Origin: Methyloceanibacter sp.
Lineage (GTDB): Bacteria; Pseudomonadota; Alphaproteobacteria; Rhizobiales; Methyloligellaceae
Length of the DNA stretch: 5,204 bases
NCBI GenBank assembly: GCA_022865725.1
Contig: JALHTP010000422.1
Location: forward strand, 1-5,204
Direction of reading: 5' to 3'
Shown: positions 5,169 through 5,204 of the stretch, piece by piece
Numbering within the stretch: the stretch's first letter is position 1
Layout: each line of letters begins with the position of its first letter
Made by a program: the position numbers and the translations under genes
The notes under the pieces: generated by a model
What the model was told of the DNA's origin: nothing
Database searches by the model: none
The model's input: only the letters and a program-made list of their open reading frames with translations

Positions 5169-5204
5169 GTGCGCAAAATCATCACTGGAGTTTTGACGCT
5201 TGTA
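5169..5204 (+). CDS. Start of a further gene, cut by the window edge; probable exported protein
   Basis: Twelve codons are present from a GTG start and read MRKIITGVLTLV. The pattern of basic residues followed by a hydrophobic run is typical of a signal peptide. An AAGGA site precedes it at a suitable distance. The identity cannot be read from this fragment. In xox loci a XoxG-type cytochrome c is a common neighbour of xoxF and xoxJ, so that is a reasonable guess from context only. The 170-base gap before it suggests it may have its own promoter. Confidence 0.6.
   Translation, partial: MRKIITGVLTLV

Overview
The window reads as part of a lanthanide-type methanol dehydrogenase (xox) locus from a GC-rich methylotrophic or facultatively methylotrophic proteobacterium. 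An alphaproteobacterium of the Hyphomicrobiales is my best guess from overall gene style and codon choice. No phylogenetic marker is present, so that placement is an inference. All three complete genes and the fragment at the right edge are on the + strand, and all appear to encode exported proteins.

Layout: (1) positions 1-271 are a non-coding 5' region with several short inverted repeats and a strong ribosome binding site. (2) Positions 272-2158 encode a 628-residue PQQ-dependent methanol dehydrogenase large subunit. It carries the XoxF signature, an extra Asp two residues after the catalytic Asp. (3) Positions 2159-2326 hold a convincing hairpin terminator, then a structured stretch with a short direct repeat and a T6 run. 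(4) Positions 2327-4135 encode a XoxJ/MoxJ-type periplasmic binding protein with about seven ankyrin repeats fused to its C-terminus. (5) Positions 4132-4998 overlap the previous gene by ATGA. They encode an exported protein of unrecognised family that consists of two diverged copies of one roughly 100-residue domain. (6) Positions 4999-5168 are intergenic, with a possible weak terminator. (7) Positions 5169-5204 hold the first 12 codons of another gene, apparently the start of a signal peptide.

How the genes may work together: XoxF oxidises methanol in the periplasm using PQQ and a lanthanide ion. XoxJ proteins are genetically tied to XoxF and are thought to help it mature or to meet its partners. 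Here XoxJ has gained an ankyrin scaffold and is translationally coupled to the two-domain exported protein. The coupled pair is therefore a candidate periplasmic accessory module for this dehydrogenase. The terminator between xoxF and xoxJ, and the weak ribosome binding site of xoxJ, suggest that XoxF is made in large excess over the accessory pair. No cytochrome c (CxxCH) gene is visible; a XoxG-type cytochrome could begin at the right edge or lie outside the window.
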